NCBI GenBank assembly: GCA_007745835.1
Contig: CP036424.1
Coordinates: 1,449,001 to 1,513,000 of the forward strand
Direction: 5' to 3'
DNA from: Planctomycetes bacterium MalM25
GTDB lineage: Bacteria; Planctomycetota; Planctomycetia; Pirellulales; Lacipirellulaceae
Length of the DNA: 64,000 nt
Shown here: positions 36,282-45,706 of the stretch, piece after piece
How the letters are laid out: each line of letters starts with the position of its first letter
How positions within the stretch are numbered: the first letter of the stretch is position 1
Notes under the pieces: model-generated
Told to the model about the DNA's origin: nothing
The model's database searches: none
What the model saw: only the letters and a program-made list of their open reading frames with translations
Translations under genes and position numbers: made by a program

Positions 36282-37765
36282 TTCGTTTGGGCGCTCGCAC
36301 CCTTGGCGAACGCGTTGGCTAGCTCGGTTTTTAGCTGAGCAATCAGCTCGGGGTGACTCTTAGCTAAATTGGTTTGCTCGTAAGGATCGGCAGACAAGTC
36401 GTAGAGTTCTACGGGCACGTCTTCGAGCCGAGGGGAATCGCCGTTCCATTTGATCGGCTTCTTAAAAAGTAGCTTCCAGTCCCCTGAGCGAATTGCGAGC
36501 TGGCCGCTGGGGCTGTTCAGGATGACGGCCCGGCGCGGAGCTTGATGCGCTGTCCCCAGAAGAACGCCACTCTGGTCGATCGAATCGATTCCGCATTCGC
36601 CAGACGTTTCTCCGACGAGACCCGCCACGGTCGCGAAGAGATCGACCAGCGAGAAGATCGCTTCGGTTTCGGCGCCGGCTTGGATCGCTGCTGGCCAACA
36701 CGCGATGCAGGGGACGTGGAATCCGCCTTCATGGATGCCCGCTTTGTAGCCACGTAGCGGGCCGTTGGTTCTGTGATTGTAGGTGGTTCGGGCGACGGTC
36801 TTGGCGTCGCGCGCTTTGAGAGTGACTTCTTTCGATTTATCAGCAAGCGTCAAGCTGCGGCCAGCACCCTTAACATCGTTCATTTGCCCACCATTGTCGC
36901 TGGTGAACAGGATCAGCGTCTCGTCGGCGACGCCTCGCTGTTCGAGGCGATCGACGATCTCCCCCACGTGGTGGTCGAGTTCCATCATGTAATCGCCTAG
37001 CTGCCCGATACGGCTGCGGCCCCGGAAATCAACGCGGGGCGTGATGTGCGTGTGGGTCGCACAATAGGTTAGGTACAGAAAGAAGCGCCCGTCGGCCGAG
37101 GAGTCGATAAACTCGCAGGCCTGTCCGGTGAGGGTGGTGTCCACGAGATCGTCGAGGCGTTCGACCGGCTCGGCCACTCGCGCCGGGTCGTCAATCCGAG
37201 CTGGCCCCGGCTCGACCGACAGAGGGCGGTAGATGCTGTCGCCGATTACGTAGCGTTCGAAGCGATCGTTGTGATTGCCCGGCACGCCGAAGTGGACGTC
37301 GAATCCGAGATCGACGGGTCCGGGCGTCATGACAGCTTGGTAGTCGGCTTCGGTACGGCCATAGCCGAGGTGCCATTTACCGATGGCCGCCGTGCGGTAT
37401 CCCTGCTCACGCATATAGCGAGGCAACGTCGGAGCCTTCAGATCGATTGTCAGCGGGAATTTGCCCCGGTCAAACTGGTTCGTATAGCGTGGCGTACGGA
37501 ACGGACCCCGCGCTGGGTACTGTCCTGTGATGATCGAGTACCGAGTCGGGTTGCAGACGGAACACGTGGTGTAGGCCTGCCGCAGGAGAAGCCCTTCCTC
37601 TGCGAGTCGATCAATGTTCGGGGTGTCGATCGTCTCGGAACCGAAGCAGCCGACGTCCCCCACCCCGACATCGTCGGCGACGATGATCACCACATTCTTG
37701 GGAGCAACCCCCCAGGCGCTGCTCGCCAGCATCAACAGTCCAAACGCGAAGCGGGCGCTATTCAT
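36278..37765 (-). CDS. Secreted arylsulfatase-type sulfatase
   Basis: This 495-residue sulfatase hydrolyses sulfate esters, probably of algal polysaccharides, after export. A signal peptide lies at 1-19 (ending AWG), calcium-binding DD at 31-32, and the formylglycine motif C71-N-P-T-R75 is complete (C-x-P-x-R), so the enzyme should be activatable by a maturase encoded elsewhere. Other marks are AIGKWHLGY and FTSDNGG. The ATG at 37765 gives the signal peptide; the frame upstream is open but not coding. G+C is about 57% in a sampled stretch, lower than both neighbours, which hints at separate ancestry. Confidence 0.93.
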   Translation of the reverse strand: MNSARFAFGLLMLASSAWGVAPKNVVIIVADDVGVGDVGCFGSETIDTPNIDRLAEEGLLLRQAYTTCSVCNPTRYSIITGQYPARGPFRTPRYTNQFDRGKFPLTIDLKAPTLPRYMREQGYRTAAIGKWHLGYGRTEADYQAVMTPGPVDLGFDVHFGVPGNHNDRFERYVIGDSIYRPLSVEPGPARIDDPARVAEPVERLDDLVDTTLTGQACEFIDSSADGRFFLYLTYCATHTHITPRVDFRGRSRIGQLGDYMMELDHHVGEIVDRLEQRGVADETLILFTSDNGGQMNDVKGAGRSLTLADKSKEVTLKARDAKTVARTTYNHRTNGPLRGYKAGIHEGGFHVPCIACWPAAIQAGAETEAIFSLVDLFATVAGLVGETSGECGIDSIDQSGVLLGTAHQAPRRAVILNSPSGQLAIRSGDWKLLFKKPIKWNGDSPRLEDVPVELYDLSADPYEQTNLAKSHPELIAQLKTELANAFAKGASAQTN

Positions 37766-37854
37766 GCGGAGGCTCGGGCTGATTGCGTTGGGAAAAGACT
37801 TCTTATCGGGCGCTTCGTCGTCAGCCACAACAAACGCTCGCCCAACAGTGGGAA

Positions 37855-39339
37855 CTACGCCAAGTCGCGGTCTTCGAACAGCAGCAGCGCCACCAGCATC
37901 GCCACGGCGATGTAGATCAGCGCGTACAGCGTCGCCCAGCCGAGGTAGACGAACGGGACCGCTTGGCCGCCGGCGATGGCGGCCTGGATATTCAGGTGGT
38001 CGAGCATCGGCAGGATGACCGACAGCACCCGCCCGAAGAACTTCACGAACTCGATCTGCCCCGCGCTCGATTGCACGATCAGTGGGGTGAGGTGCCCCAG
38101 CACGTAGATCGAGCCGCAGATCAGCAGGTTGGGCAGCATCGGCAAGCGGGTGCTGATCGCGACGCTGATGGCGGCCAGCACGGCGGTCTCGAGGAACGCG
38201 AGCACCAGGCCGGGCGCGGTCGACATCATCTCCGCGTGGCAGAGCTGCCAATCGGGCGTCGGGTTGGAGGTCTCGCGGGCGTCGTAAACGACCTTGTACG
38301 AGATAACCCCCATCAGCATCACGCCGAGGATCACGAACAGCAGCAGCACGGCCCACAGGATGCCGAGGTACTTGCCGAAGATGAAGTCGCGGCGGCCGAT
38401 CGGCTTGGAGAGCAGCGTGAGGGCGGTCTTGCCCTCGATCTCGTCGGCGACCGAGACGCTCGCGGTCCACACGGCGAAGATGATCGACAGGACCATGATG
38501 AGGCTCAGGCCCGAGTCCTTGAGCATCTTCACATCCTCGCCGAACGTGTTGTAGGGGATGTAGATGAACGCGATCAGCGCGACGCCGCCGAGGATGGCGA
38601 ACAGCAAGAAGAGGGGCTGCGAGATCGCCTCCTTCGCGGTGGCGGCGGAGATCGTCGAGGCGCTCGGCAAGATCCAGCGGAGCAGCAGGTAGAAGAGCAC
38701 CAGGCCCACGAGCGATAGGGCCGTGACCGGGATGCGGCGGACCTCGGGGGTGCGGGTCTCGGTGGTGAACGTCAGGCTGACGTTTGCCGGGGCGTCGCCG
38801 TCGTTGGTGAGGTAGAGCGTTTCAACCTCGCCGGCGAGGCCGCGGGGCCGCTTGCTCTTGGTGTTCCACTCGTACGGCTCGCCCCCTTGGACGACGGCCG
38901 ACGGCCGCGAGTACGCTTGGTCCGTGTCGGCGGCGACGCGGACGTCCTGGTCGCTCTGGATGCGGTAGGAGACCACCTCTTCGGCGACCATCGGGAAGGC
39001 GACCTCGACGTCCTCGCTGCGCGGCTCGAGCTCGATCGTCTTGGTTGCCGTGCCCATTGCGGGCAGCCGGCGGAGCGACTCGACGACTTTCTCAGTCGGC
39101 ATCTGCGGCCAAGCGAAGACGACGAGCGCCGCCATGCCGACGGCGATCCAGAGGATCGGCATGAGCACGCTCTCGGAGATCGCCGCCCAGGCGGTCTCCG
39201 ACGCGGGGCGGTTCGCGACGCGGAGCAGCAAGAACAACACGGCCAGCACCGCCAGCCCGAGTGTCGTCCCGAGGGCGAGCATCCAGAGCGGCGTGAGCCA
39301 GAGTTGCAGGGTGGCCAGCGGGAGGAGCATCGGGGTCAT
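37855..39339 (-). CDS. ABC-2 type transporter permease
   Basis: This 494-residue membrane subunit has about nine helices. The N-terminal pair is followed by a soluble beta-rich loop (about 95-210), then a typical ABC-2 module with EIEGKTALTLLSKPIGRRDFIFGKYLGI, abbreviated here, which is the coupling region. The ATPase is not in the window. The family is often found in planctomycetes next to a NatA-type ATPase, and the substrate is unknown. The start is an ATG at 39339 with GGGAGGAG upstream. Confidence 0.87.
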   Translation of the reverse strand: MTPMLLPLATLQLWLTPLWMLALGTTLGLAVLAVLFLLLRVANRPASETAWAAISESVLMPILWIAVGMAALVVFAWPQMPTEKVVESLRRLPAMGTATKTIELEPRSEDVEVAFPMVAEEVVSYRIQSDQDVRVAADTDQAYSRPSAVVQGGEPYEWNTKSKRPRGLAGEVETLYLTNDGDAPANVSLTFTTETRTPEVRRIPVTALSLVGLVLFYLLLRWILPSASTISAATAKEAISQPLFLLFAILGGVALIAFIYIPYNTFGEDVKMLKDSGLSLIMVLSIIFAVWTASVSVADEIEGKTALTLLSKPIGRRDFIFGKYLGILWAVLLLFVILGVMLMGVISYKVVYDARETSNPTPDWQLCHAEMMSTAPGLVLAFLETAVLAAISVAISTRLPMLPNLLICGSIYVLGHLTPLIVQSSAGQIEFVKFFGRVLSVILPMLDHLNIQAAIAGGQAVPFVYLGWATLYALIYIAVAMLVALLLFEDRDLA

Positions 39340-39378
39340 GTCGTTATGACGTGATTCGCGAGGGGATGCTTGGGTGGT

Positions 39379-39651
39379 TCAGTAACGGATCGTGAAACGG
39401 TCGTGCTCGCCGGTGGGTGGCGAGGTCGTCGTTTCGCATTTGCTGATATGGGTTGGGAAGTGGTCGCGGACTTGGCGGAGCAGCTCGTTCAGCTCCTCCG
39501 GTTCGCCCTCGGCGACCAGCTCGACCCGGCCGTCGGGCAGGTTGCGCACCGTGCCGGAGACCGCTAATCCAGCGGCGATCCGGGAGGTCGTGGCGCGGAA
39601 GCCGACTCCCTGGACGTGGCCGCGGAACAGAACGGTCCGTTGCTCGGTCAC
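39379..39651 (-). CDS. acyP: Acylphosphatase
   Basis: This 90-residue acylphosphatase hydrolyses the carboxyl-phosphate bond of acyl phosphates. The active-site loop GHVQGVGFR carries R19, and N37 lies in VRNLPDGRVE; both catalytic residues are present. The length is normal. It starts with GTG at 39651 and precedes the ABC permease gene by 39 bases in the same direction. Confidence 0.93.
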   Translation of the reverse strand: MTEQRTVLFRGHVQGVGFRATTSRIAAGLAVSGTVRNLPDGRVELVAEGEPEELNELLRQVRDHFPTHISKCETTTSPPTGEHDRFTIRY

Positions 39652-39859
39652 GGTTGGGGGGTTTAAGGGGCTTGTCGCGGTGCGCTAACCCACGCCTGAG
39701 GCAGGGTTTACAGCCGCCATCTAGCGACGACGGCCGATCCATCAGCTTAGACGCCCCCGGCCGGATTGGCTAGCGTTTGAGAGGGCCACCAGGGTGGGTT
39801 CTCCCGCCGTTTGGTATCGACGTTGACAGTTGGGCGGGGCAGCTCGTAGCGTCCGCGGT

Positions 39860-40963
39860 GTGACCCTCCCAACCCGCACCGCCGCGCTGCTGATCCTGGG
39901 GCTCGCTACGGCGTTCGCCGGAGCCGAGGTGGTGCTGCTGCACAACGGTTCCCTGCTGGAGGGCCGCATCGAATGGGCGAGTGAGTCGCTCACGCTCCAT
40001 AAGCCGGGCGGCGCCCTCCGTTTGCGGAAAGGAGACGTCCGCCACACGGCCGACTCGGCCCTCGCGGTTTACGAGCTGCTCCGCACCGAGACGACCGCCG
40101 GCGGGGCGACCGCCGACACGCACCTGGTGCTCGCCGACTGGGCGATCGTCAACTCGCTTTGGCCTCAGGCGGCCCGCGAGCTGCTCGATGCTCGGCAGCT
40201 CGATCCGCGGAGCCGAAGGCTCGAATTGTTGGAGAACCGCCTCGACGAGCTGACCCGCCCGAAGCCCGCTTCGAGCCCTAGAGCCCAGCCAGTAGCCGAA
40301 TCCACGCCGCAGCCGGAAGGGAGGAGCGTGTCGAACGATTCCTTCGCCGGCGAGACGCCGAGGATGCCGCAAGGCTCGCTCGAGCACTTCACGCGTCGTG
40401 TGCAGCCGATTGTGCTGAATGGCTGCGCGACCTCCGGTTGCCACCGCGGAGGTGAGGGAGACCCGTTCCCACTTGATATCGGCCTGCTGCACGGCCGCGG
40501 AACCGCGCGGGCGACACGACAGAATCTTGAGACGGTCCTCGCGGCGATCGACCTGGGATCGCCTTCGCGGAGCCCGTTGTTGCAGGCCGCTCGCGGCCCG
40601 CACGCCGGGGTGACGCCCCTCGCGGGACCGCGCCAAGCGGACCTGCTCGCTCAACTCGAAGCCTGGGTGCAGGGTGTCGGGCGTCTTAACGCCGAAGAGG
40701 TCCCCGCTCCGCCGGCGGTCTTAGAGACCGGGATGATTGCCGCCGTCCAGCCGCAGCCTCTCCCCGAGGTGGACGAGCCGATCATTGATCCGGCGGTCCA
40801 GCCGGCGACCTACGAGGCGCTGCCCTTCACGCCGCCGCAACGCGGCGTGCGTCTGACGCGCGTCCAGCCGCGTGATGAGTTCGATCCGGCCCTCTTCAAC
40901 GAGCGGTTCCGCCGCCCCGAGGACGACCTGCCGCTCAGCGAAGGATCGGTCCGTCGGCCGTAG
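39860..40963 (+). CDS. Secreted protein with CX4CH cytochrome-like motif
   Basis: The 367-residue product has a signal peptide (about 1-25), an SH3-like N-terminal part (VVLLHNGSLLEGRIEWASES), a helical stretch, and a C-terminal half in which GCATSGCHRGGEGDPF forms a CX4CH site that could bind haem c. This resembles the short cytochrome-type domains (NGCATSGCH) of planctomycete proteins. The GTG at 39860 gives the best signal peptide. The last 29 bases overlap the convergent Cys-rich gene. Redox role is inferred. Confidence 0.75.
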   Translation: MTLPTRTAALLILGLATAFAGAEVVLLHNGSLLEGRIEWASESLTLHKPGGALRLRKGDVRHTADSALAVYELLRTETTAGGATADTHLVLADWAIVNSLWPQAARELLDARQLDPRSRRLELLENRLDELTRPKPASSPRAQPVAESTPQPEGRSVSNDSFAGETPRMPQGSLEHFTRRVQPIVLNGCATSGCHRGGEGDPFPLDIGLLHGRGTARATRQNLETVLAAIDLGSPSRSPLLQAARGPHAGVTPLAGPRQADLLAQLEAWVQGVGRLNAEEVPAPPAVLETGMIAAVQPQPLPEVDEPIIDPAVQPATYEALPFTPPQRGVRLTRVQPRDEFDPALFNERFRRPEDDLPLSEGSVRRP

Positions 40964-41162
40964 GCGCCTCGGCGACCATCGGCACGGCGGTTGGCTCGCC
41001 CGAGAGGCAGGAGCCCGATCGGCAGCCCTGGCATTCGCCGCAAGCCGCGCCCGCAACGGGCGAGGCGTAGTCGTGGCAGTTCTGGCAGGCCCGGCAGCCG
41101 AGCTGGCCGGCGCCGGCGACCGCCAGAAGGATCAGGGCCAAGATCGAGGTTGGCTTACGCAT
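40935..41162 (-). CDS. Small Cys-rich exported protein
   Basis: The product has 75 residues: an N-terminal hydrophobic signal (MRKPTSILALILLAVAGAG) is followed by eight cysteines in about 30 residues, including CQNCH, a CXXCH pattern. The first Cys follows LG, so lipidation is possible, though the -3 residue (Q) is not ideal. It overlaps the end of the haem-type gene by 29 bases tail to tail. Metal or haem binding is possible; function unknown. Confidence 0.55.
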   Translation of the reverse strand: MRKPTSILALILLAVAGAGQLGCRACQNCHDYASPVAGAACGECQGCRSGSCLSGEPTAVPMVAEAPTADGPILR

Positions 41163-41276
41163 GTCGCCACGCTCCGCTAGCAAGAGACCGTGGGCCCACG
41201 TGGCGCCACGCCATCACGGTTGGTATCGGCTGGCGCGGTCGTAACGATTGAGCAAACCGCTCTAATCTCGCCCGGG

Positions 41277-41951
41277 TTAGCCCAAACCGAGCACGCTAGC
41301 AATACGCGGGTCGGCGAGCGTCTCGGCGACGAACTGGGCGCCGGTGAAGTCGTGGTCGTGGGTGTGAGGGCTGGGGGTCGCGACCGCGTACGCGCCCGAG
41401 GCGACCGCGGCCCGGCAGCCGTTGGCGCTGTCCTCGAAGACGATCATCTCGCCCGGCTCGACGCCGTGCCGCTCGATCGCCATGAGGTAGGGCTCGGGGT
41501 CCGGCTTGCCGATGCGGACGTCGTCGGCCGTGATGACGAAATCGAGCCGGTCCCGCACGCCGATGATCGTGAGGATCCGTTCGGCGTAGTTGCTGGCGCC
41601 GCTGGTCACCACGCCGCGCGGCAGGCCGGCGGCGTCGATCCGGTCGAACAGCTCGTGGACGCCCGGCATCGGCCTCAGGTCGTCGGCCGCCAGCTCCCAG
41701 AAGGTCCGCTCCGATTCGACCGCCAACTCCTCGACGCCGATATCGAGGCCGTGCCAATCGATCATGGTTTGCAGTGCGACCAGCGTCGGCAGCCCCATCA
41801 TCTTGTGCCGAAGGGCGTCCTCGAACGGCTTGCCCCGGCGGCGGAGCGTCTCCGTGCCGGTGCGCTCGTAGACGTCCTCGCTGCTGGCGAGCACCCCGTC
41901 CATGTCGAAAGCGATGGCGCGGATCGGGCGTTCGGGTAGCGGGTAAGTCAT
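41277..41951 (-). CDS. HAD-superfamily hydrolase, beta-phosphoglucomutase-like
   Basis: This 224-residue HAD phosphatase has motif I FDMDGVLASSE (nucleophile and acid Asp), motif II VTSGAS, a conserved Lys in IGKPDPEPY, and motif IV VFEDSANG. The cap is of the alpha-helical C1 type. The substrate is probably a small phosphorylated sugar. ATG start at 41951. A short palindromic repeat separates it from the DUF6798 gene upstream. Confidence 0.9.
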   Translation of the reverse strand: MTYPLPERPIRAIAFDMDGVLASSEDVYERTGTETLRRRGKPFEDALRHKMMGLPTLVALQTMIDWHGLDIGVEELAVESERTFWELAADDLRPMPGVHELFDRIDAAGLPRGVVTSGASNYAERILTIIGVRDRLDFVITADDVRIGKPDPEPYLMAIERHGVEPGEMIVFEDSANGCRAAVASGAYAVATPSPHTHDHDFTGAQFVAETLADPRIASVLGLG

Positions 41952-41980
41952 AGGTGGTAGGCAATGGAATCGACGGCGAG

Positions 41981-42000
41981 CCCACGACGTCAGTCGTGGG
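41981..42000. repeat. Short palindromic repeat
   Basis: CCCACGACGTCAGTCGTGGG has 8-bp arms and a 4-nt loop. A diverged relative lies at about 61563-61582, next to a DJ-1 gene. It sits between the DUF6798 and HAD genes. Confidence 0.65.
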
Positions 42001-42017
42001 TAGTCCTATTAAGCTAG

Positions 42018-43631
42018 CTACTCATCACGCAGGTCATACAGCGTATACGGACCCACCCGATGCACAATCGGCAGGCTGGCCCGGTGACGCAGCGGCATGC
42101 CGGCGTCGCGCCCGGTGGCTTGGTCGAGTGCGTAGTCGGCGCCGTACGCCTCGGCCAGCTCGCGGAGCCGGCCGGCGCCGAGGTGGGCGTACGAAGGAGT
42201 CCAGCGGGTTGTGCCGTCTGCCCACTCGCCGATCTGGAAGATGTCGCTCAGCCGCCGGCGCCACTCGATCATGCTGAGGGCGTCCTGGGGGATGTCCTTG
42301 CGGGTGACCACCTCGCCCCGTTCGGCGTGCCATTTGAAGGACTGCGAAGTCTGCGGGACGAGCAGCAGGGCGTCGGGCTCGGTGTTCTCACGCACCCAGT
42401 CGCCCATCTCTCGCCAGGCGGCCGGATCGCGCATCCGCTTATCGCACGGGGCGATCGGCCGTTGCGAACGCTGAGCGGCGATGCCGCCCAGGTTCCAGGC
42501 GACGACCAGTGTCAACGCGAAGGTGGACAACGCGGCCAACCCGCGACGTGTCCGCCAGCCGGCGTCGATCGCTTCGATCAGCAACAGCGCGACCGCCATC
42601 GGCGCTGCGATGTCGGCCAAGCGGTGCCAGTAGTACTTCAGGACCGACGCGCCCCAAGGGGGATCGATCCAGCCGATCACGAGGCCGATGAGGCTGATCG
42701 CTTCGGCCGCCCAAGCGAACCGGATCAGCAGGTGAACCGATCGCCGATCGCTTGCGGCGCGGGCCCAAGTGAGCATCGCCAGCAGGGCGACGACCACGGC
42801 GTGCCGGCCCGCGCGGTTCGCCAACCAAGCGGAACCCTTTGACAGGAGCGCGAGGTGGTGCGGAAGCCTGAAGTGGACGTAGATGTTGTCCGCCTCGTGG
42901 ACTTGGTCGGCGTTCGCTCCGGTGTTGAGGGCCAGGGCCGGCAGCACCCCGGCGAGCGAGAGCAGCCCGCCGGCCAACAGGCCGGGCGCCATGCTGGGCA
43001 GTTTGGGACGCTCTTTGGCTGTCAGCCAAACGGCGCCCAGCGCAACGACGGACCACCCGCCCACCAGGGCATGCATCGCACTGGCGACCCCGAGCAGCAC
43101 CCAGGCGCGGTTCCAACGGGCGTCGATGGCGTCGGTCAGCCCGAGCAGAACGAAGCCGTATGCGAGGCTTTTCGCTTCGAACCCGCCGAAGATCCACTCG
43201 CCGGCGAGGTTGCCTTGGCTGACCCCCAGCCAGAGCAGGCCGGCAGAGAGTGGCGCCAGGAAGGGGAGGTCCGAAACGCGTCCCACGAGCCGCCGCCAGG
43301 CGACGGCCAGCAGGGCCCAACTGATCACGCGCCCCAGCCAGGCGGTCGCCGGCAGGCTCAGAAACCGGGTGACCCAGCCGAAGAGCCAGACCACGGTGAA
43401 ATGGGCGTCGGGCGATTCGAGGAACAGGTCGCCGGGGCAGTACTCGGGGTTCCAGTAATGTTTCAGCCGGCAGAGGTAGTGGGCCTCGTTGACCATCGGG
43501 GCCGGATCGCCCACGGCGACCAGCAGCACCAGGAAAACGAGCAGTGACTCGAACCAGAAGCGCCCCGAGGGCGTCTTGATAGCAGGCGTCGGTTCGGGGC
43601 TTGTCGTTTCGGCTGGCACGGCGGGGCGCAT
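42018..43631 (-). CDS. DUF6798 membrane protein
   Basis: This 537-residue polytopic protein has about ten hydrophobic helices from residue 28 to about 395 and a soluble C-terminal domain (about 400-537, MGDWVRENTEPDALLLVPQTS). The plan, with NEAHYLCRLKHYWNP near the N-terminus, resembles GT-C-type membrane glycosyltransferases, and I match it to DUF6798. Function unproven. The start is ATG 43631, preceded by a Pro-rich tail; the gene is transcribed away from the small acidic gene at 43876. Confidence 0.78.
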   Translation of the reverse strand: MRPAVPAETTSPEPTPAIKTPSGRFWFESLLVFLVLLVAVGDPAPMVNEAHYLCRLKHYWNPEYCPGDLFLESPDAHFTVVWLFGWVTRFLSLPATAWLGRVISWALLAVAWRRLVGRVSDLPFLAPLSAGLLWLGVSQGNLAGEWIFGGFEAKSLAYGFVLLGLTDAIDARWNRAWVLLGVASAMHALVGGWSVVALGAVWLTAKERPKLPSMAPGLLAGGLLSLAGVLPALALNTGANADQVHEADNIYVHFRLPHHLALLSKGSAWLANRAGRHAVVVALLAMLTWARAASDRRSVHLLIRFAWAAEAISLIGLVIGWIDPPWGASVLKYYWHRLADIAAPMAVALLLIEAIDAGWRTRRGLAALSTFALTLVVAWNLGGIAAQRSQRPIAPCDKRMRDPAAWREMGDWVRENTEPDALLLVPQTSQSFKWHAERGEVVTRKDIPQDALSMIEWRRRLSDIFQIGEWADGTTRWTPSYAHLGAGRLRELAEAYGADYALDQATGRDAGMPLRHRASLPIVHRVGPYTLYDLRDE

Positions 43632-43875
43632 GCTAGGTTAGAGATGGCGCCCAGCTCGTGGGCGTTGGGCTTCGCGGGGCGCCGCCCACTTGGGCAGTCA
43701 GACCCTAGCCAAGGCGCGGAACCTACGTAAAGTCGTGCCAAAGCCTCGTTTTGGCGCGAGGATTGCTCACATTGCTGTTGCGGTTTTTCCGATCTTTCCT
43801 GTAGAGGCCTCAATACCGCGATCTATCGTTCCGACCCCCCCCCTCCACGACTCAATCCCTCCCGAGTCACGACCG

Positions 43876-44166
43876 ATGAACGATCCCAATCTTGCGAAAG
43901 AACTGACTGACGATTCCGGCGAGCCTCTGGACCGGCTGGACGTGCTGCTCTCGCTCCACCTGGACGACGTGCTGGACGACGAGCAGGCGATGGAACTGAA
44001 CGAGTTGCTCCTGAGTGACCCCGACGCGCGGGCGCGCTCGATCGACGCGGCTCAGCTGCACGCCGACCTGTACGTCCTCTTCGGCGAGCGCGACAAGAGC
44101 AAAGATTCGTCCGTTATGCCGCCGCTGAGCTTGCCGTTCGACGGGATGGGCTTGCCGACCACCTAG
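43876..44166 (+). CDS. Small hypothetical protein resembling anti-sigma/FecR N-termini
   Basis: The 96-residue protein has LDVLLSLHLDDVLDDEQAMELNELLLSDPDARARSIDAA (shown here only to note the pattern around residues 22-60), resembling the cytoplasmic N-terminal part of planctomycete FecR/anti-sigma proteins. The membrane and C-terminal parts are missing. It may be a short stand-alone relative. ATG at 43876; convergent with xylB, whose stop is 7 bases away. Confidence 0.6.
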   Translation: MNDPNLAKELTDDSGEPLDRLDVLLSLHLDDVLDDEQAMELNELLLSDPDARARSIDAAQLHADLYVLFGERDKSKDSSVMPPLSLPFDGMGLPTT

Positions 44167-44173
44167 GCCGGCG

Positions 44174-45706
44174 TCATTCCGTGCTGATCGCTTCGTAGGC
44201 CGGCTTCAGACACCGGTAAAGCTCGCGGTACGTCTCGACCCGCTGGTTGTACGCCTTGCGAGCCTTGGCATCCGGCTTGGTTTCCGTGGCCGTGGAGACC
44301 GTGGCGGCGCACGCCTGGGTGATCGAGCGATACTCGCCCGCGCCGACGGCCGCCAGCAGCGCGACGCCAAACGCGGGGCCCTCGTCGGCCTGCATGCGGT
44401 GGACCTTGGCGCCGAACATGTCGGCCTGCATCTGCCGCCAGAAGGGGCTCTTCGCCCCGCCGCCGGTTGCGCGGACCTCGCGGATCGGCACGCCGAGCGC
44501 CCGCATGAGGTCGAGGCTGTCCCGGAGGGCGTAGGTGACCCCTTCCATCACGGCGCGGACCATCGCCCCCCGGTCGTGGCCGAGCGTCAGGCCGACGAAC
44601 GCCCCGCGGGCGTTTGGGTCGGCATGGGGCGTCCGTTCGCCGGCCAGGTAAGGCAAGAAGTACAGCCCCTCCGCGCCAGGCGAGTGCTCGGCCGCTTCGG
44701 CGACCAGCTGATCGAAGAGCCCCGGTCCCAACTTCTTCGACTTCGCCAGCTGGCGGTCGGCTTGGCACAGGGTATCGACGAACCAGCTCAGCGCGCCCGC
44801 CGCGGTGAGGGTGACGCCCATCTGGTGCCACTTGCCGCGGACGGCGTGGCAGAAGGTGTGCAGCCGGCCCGCCGGGTCAAACTCGGGCTCGTCGCTGTGG
44901 GCAAAGACCACGCCGCTGGTTCCCAGCGAGGTGTTCACGAGGCCCTTCTTCACGATGCCGTTGCCGATCGCCCCCGCCGCACAGTCGCCAGCGCCGCCGA
45001 CGACAAGGCAGTCGGTCGATAGGCCGAGCAGGTCGGCCGCCTCCTTGGTCAGCGTTCCGGTGACATCCTCCGACTCGACGCAGGTCGGCAGGATCGCCGG
45101 GTCGAGGCCGAGCTTGTTCAGCAGCGGCTTGGACCACTTCCGCTTCACGACATCCAGGAGAAGGGTGCCGCTCGCGTCGGAGACCTCGGTCGCCAGCTCG
45201 CCCGTCAGCCGCCGGCGGACGTCGTCCTTGGGCAGGAGGACGTGGGCCAGCTTGTCGAACTTCTTCGGCTCGTGGTTGCGGAGCCAGAGGATCTTGGGCG
45301 CCTGGAAGCCGGTTAGGGCGGGGTTCGCGACCATCTTCACCAGCCGCTTCCGCCCGCCGGCGAGGGACTCGATCTCTTCGCACTCAGCGGCGGTCCGCTG
45401 GTCGTTCCACAGGATCGCGGGGCGGAGCACTTTGCCTCGCTTGTCGAGGAAGACCGAGCCGTGCATCTGGCCGGAGAGGCCGATCGCTTTGACGTCGCCC
45501 TTCTTGAGTTTCGCCTGCCGGATCACCTTGCGGACAGTCTGGACGGTCGCCTGCCACCAGTCCTCGGGGTCTTGCTCGCTCCACAGCGGCCGCGGATGCT
45601 CGCAGGGGTACGACGCCCCGGCGCCGGCGAGGACGGTCCCCTCGGCGTTGATCGCGATCGTCTTGGTCCCCGAGGTGCCGATGTCGATGCCGAGAAAGAC
45701 GCTCAT
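44174..45706 (-). CDS. xylB: Xylulokinase
   Basis: XylB phosphorylates D-xylulose to xylulose 5-phosphate. The 510-residue FGGY-family kinase has FLGIDIGTSGTKT at the N-terminus, GLSGQMHGSVFLDKRG, ILWNDQRT and the C-terminal ATGGGAKSPFWRQMQADMF. These features favour xylulokinase over glycerol or gluconate kinase. The ATG at 45706 lies inside the 5' end of the divergent lipoprotein gene, so the two coding regions overlap head to head by at least 20 bases. Confidence 0.92.
   Translation of the reverse strand: MSVFLGIDIGTSGTKTIAINAEGTVLAGAGASYPCEHPRPLWSEQDPEDWWQATVQTVRKVIRQAKLKKGDVKAIGLSGQMHGSVFLDKRGKVLRPAILWNDQRTAAECEEIESLAGGRKRLVKMVANPALTGFQAPKILWLRNHEPKKFDKLAHVLLPKDDVRRRLTGELATEVSDASGTLLLDVVKRKWSKPLLNKLGLDPAILPTCVESEDVTGTLTKEAADLLGLSTDCLVVGGAGDCAAGAIGNGIVKKGLVNTSLGTSGVVFAHSDEPEFDPAGRLHTFCHAVRGKWHQMGVTLTAAGALSWFVDTLCQADRQLAKSKKLGPGLFDQLVAEAAEHSPGAEGLYFLPYLAGERTPHADPNARGAFVGLTLGHDRGAMVRAVMEGVTYALRDSLDLMRALGVPIREVRATGGGAKSPFWRQMQADMFGAKVHRMQADEGPAFGVALLAAVGAGEYRSITQACAATVSTATETKPDAKARKAYNQRVETYRELYRCLKPAYEAISTE

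Noticed and set aside
36278-38470. Sulfatase reading frame extended upstream to 38470
   Set aside because: The extension runs antisense-like through the ABC permease gene; a signal peptide begins at the ATG at 37765.
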